Below are positions 21,711 through 21,765 of a DNA stretch of 21,765 bases, one piece after another. The stretch's first letter is position 1, and the number at the start of each line of letters is the position of its first letter. The DNA is from an uncultured Oscillibacter sp. (GTDB lineage Bacteria > Bacillota > Clostridia > Oscillospirales > Oscillospiraceae), in assembly GCA_910576845.1 (NCBI GenBank), contig CAJTJA010000041.1:1-21765 (forward strand), given 5' to 3'. Below the pieces are notes generated by a model that saw only the letters and a list, made by a program, of their open reading frames with translations, was not told the DNA's origin and made no database searches. A program made the translations under genes and the position numbers.

Positions 21711-21765
21711 TGGTGCGCGAGGCGGGACTTGAACCCGCACGTCCGTAAAGGACACTAGAACCTGA
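21711..21765 (-). tRNA. tRNA-Leu (anticodon CAG), 5' part outside the window
   Basis: The minus strand shows, from the window edge, the end of the anticodon loop TCAGGT, stem half TCTAG, a class II variable arm (TGTCC-TTTA-CGGACG), the T arm GCGGG-TTCAAGT-CCCGC, the acceptor strand CTCGCGC, discriminator A and an encoded CCA. The long variable arm with discriminator A marks leucine, not serine, and T-CAG-G gives anticodon CAG. About 55 of some 85 bases are visible. Confidence 0.93.

Noticed and set aside
21354..21755. 133-residue minus-strand frame overlapping the tRNA
   Set aside because: It starts inside the tRNA gene and crosses its terminator; no ribosome site.
21711..21765. tRNA-Leu 3' end as an attachment site for an integrated element
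   Set aside because: No second copy of the tRNA 3' sequence and no integrase gene were found in the window.

Overview
The window looks like a chromosomal stretch from a GC-rich (about 60 %) low-temperature-independent, anaerobic Firmicute of the Clostridia, most like butyrate-forming Oscillospiraceae (Flavonifractor/Intestinimonas/Oscillibacter type). The reasons are strong GGAGG-type ribosome sites, a 4-hydroxybutyryl-CoA/crotonyl-CoA gene cluster, AddAB instead of RecBCD, a zinc-finger anti-sigma factor, DUF3169/DUF4177 proteins and a CCA-encoding tRNA-Leu. The genus is an inference from gene content, not a measured placement.

Layout. (1) 1-5389, minus strand: a catabolic operon read crotonase > family I CoA-transferase > 4-hydroxybutyryl-CoA dehydratase (abfD) > butyryl-CoA dehydrogenase (3' end outside the window). 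Together these can activate a C4 acid to its CoA thioester, turn 4-hydroxybutyryl-CoA into crotonyl-CoA, interconvert crotonyl-CoA with 3-hydroxybutyryl-CoA and reduce crotonyl-CoA to butyryl-CoA. (2) 5390-5893: a 504-bp divergent control region with three copies of a TTATTCA-N4-TGAATAA palindrome. (3) 5894-8340, plus strand: ECF sigma factor, HxxxCxxC anti-sigma factor and two membrane proteins, probably an envelope-stress operon. (4) 8387-9572, minus strand: an autoregulated XRE regulator / DUF3169 membrane protein / 52-residue DUF4177 protein module. (5) 9904-13338, minus strand: AI-2E family transporter coupled to a gamma-carbonic anhydrase, an M29 aminopeptidase and a DUF378 protein. (6) 13584-20470, minus strand: addB-addA, overlapping by 10 bp. 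(7) 20471-21710: a visibly AT-rich GNAT acetyltransferase gene, followed by gene-free DNA and a strong terminator. (8) 21711-21765: the 3' part of a tRNA-Leu(CAG), minus strand.

The most interesting item is in region 7. The acetyltransferase has its own promoter, then a 20-codon leader peptide with its own ribosome site, then a 9-bp hairpin. The left arm of that hairpin lies in the leader codons and the right arm lies beside and over the ribosome site of the acetyltransferase. This is the architecture of the translational attenuators that switch on antibiotic-resistance genes when a ribosome stalls. A degenerate, inverted copy of the same leader (sharing the codons for HVSNK) lies on the other side of the gene, so the segment looks like an acquired resistance cassette with a decayed partner. 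The substrate of the enzyme cannot be told from the sequence.
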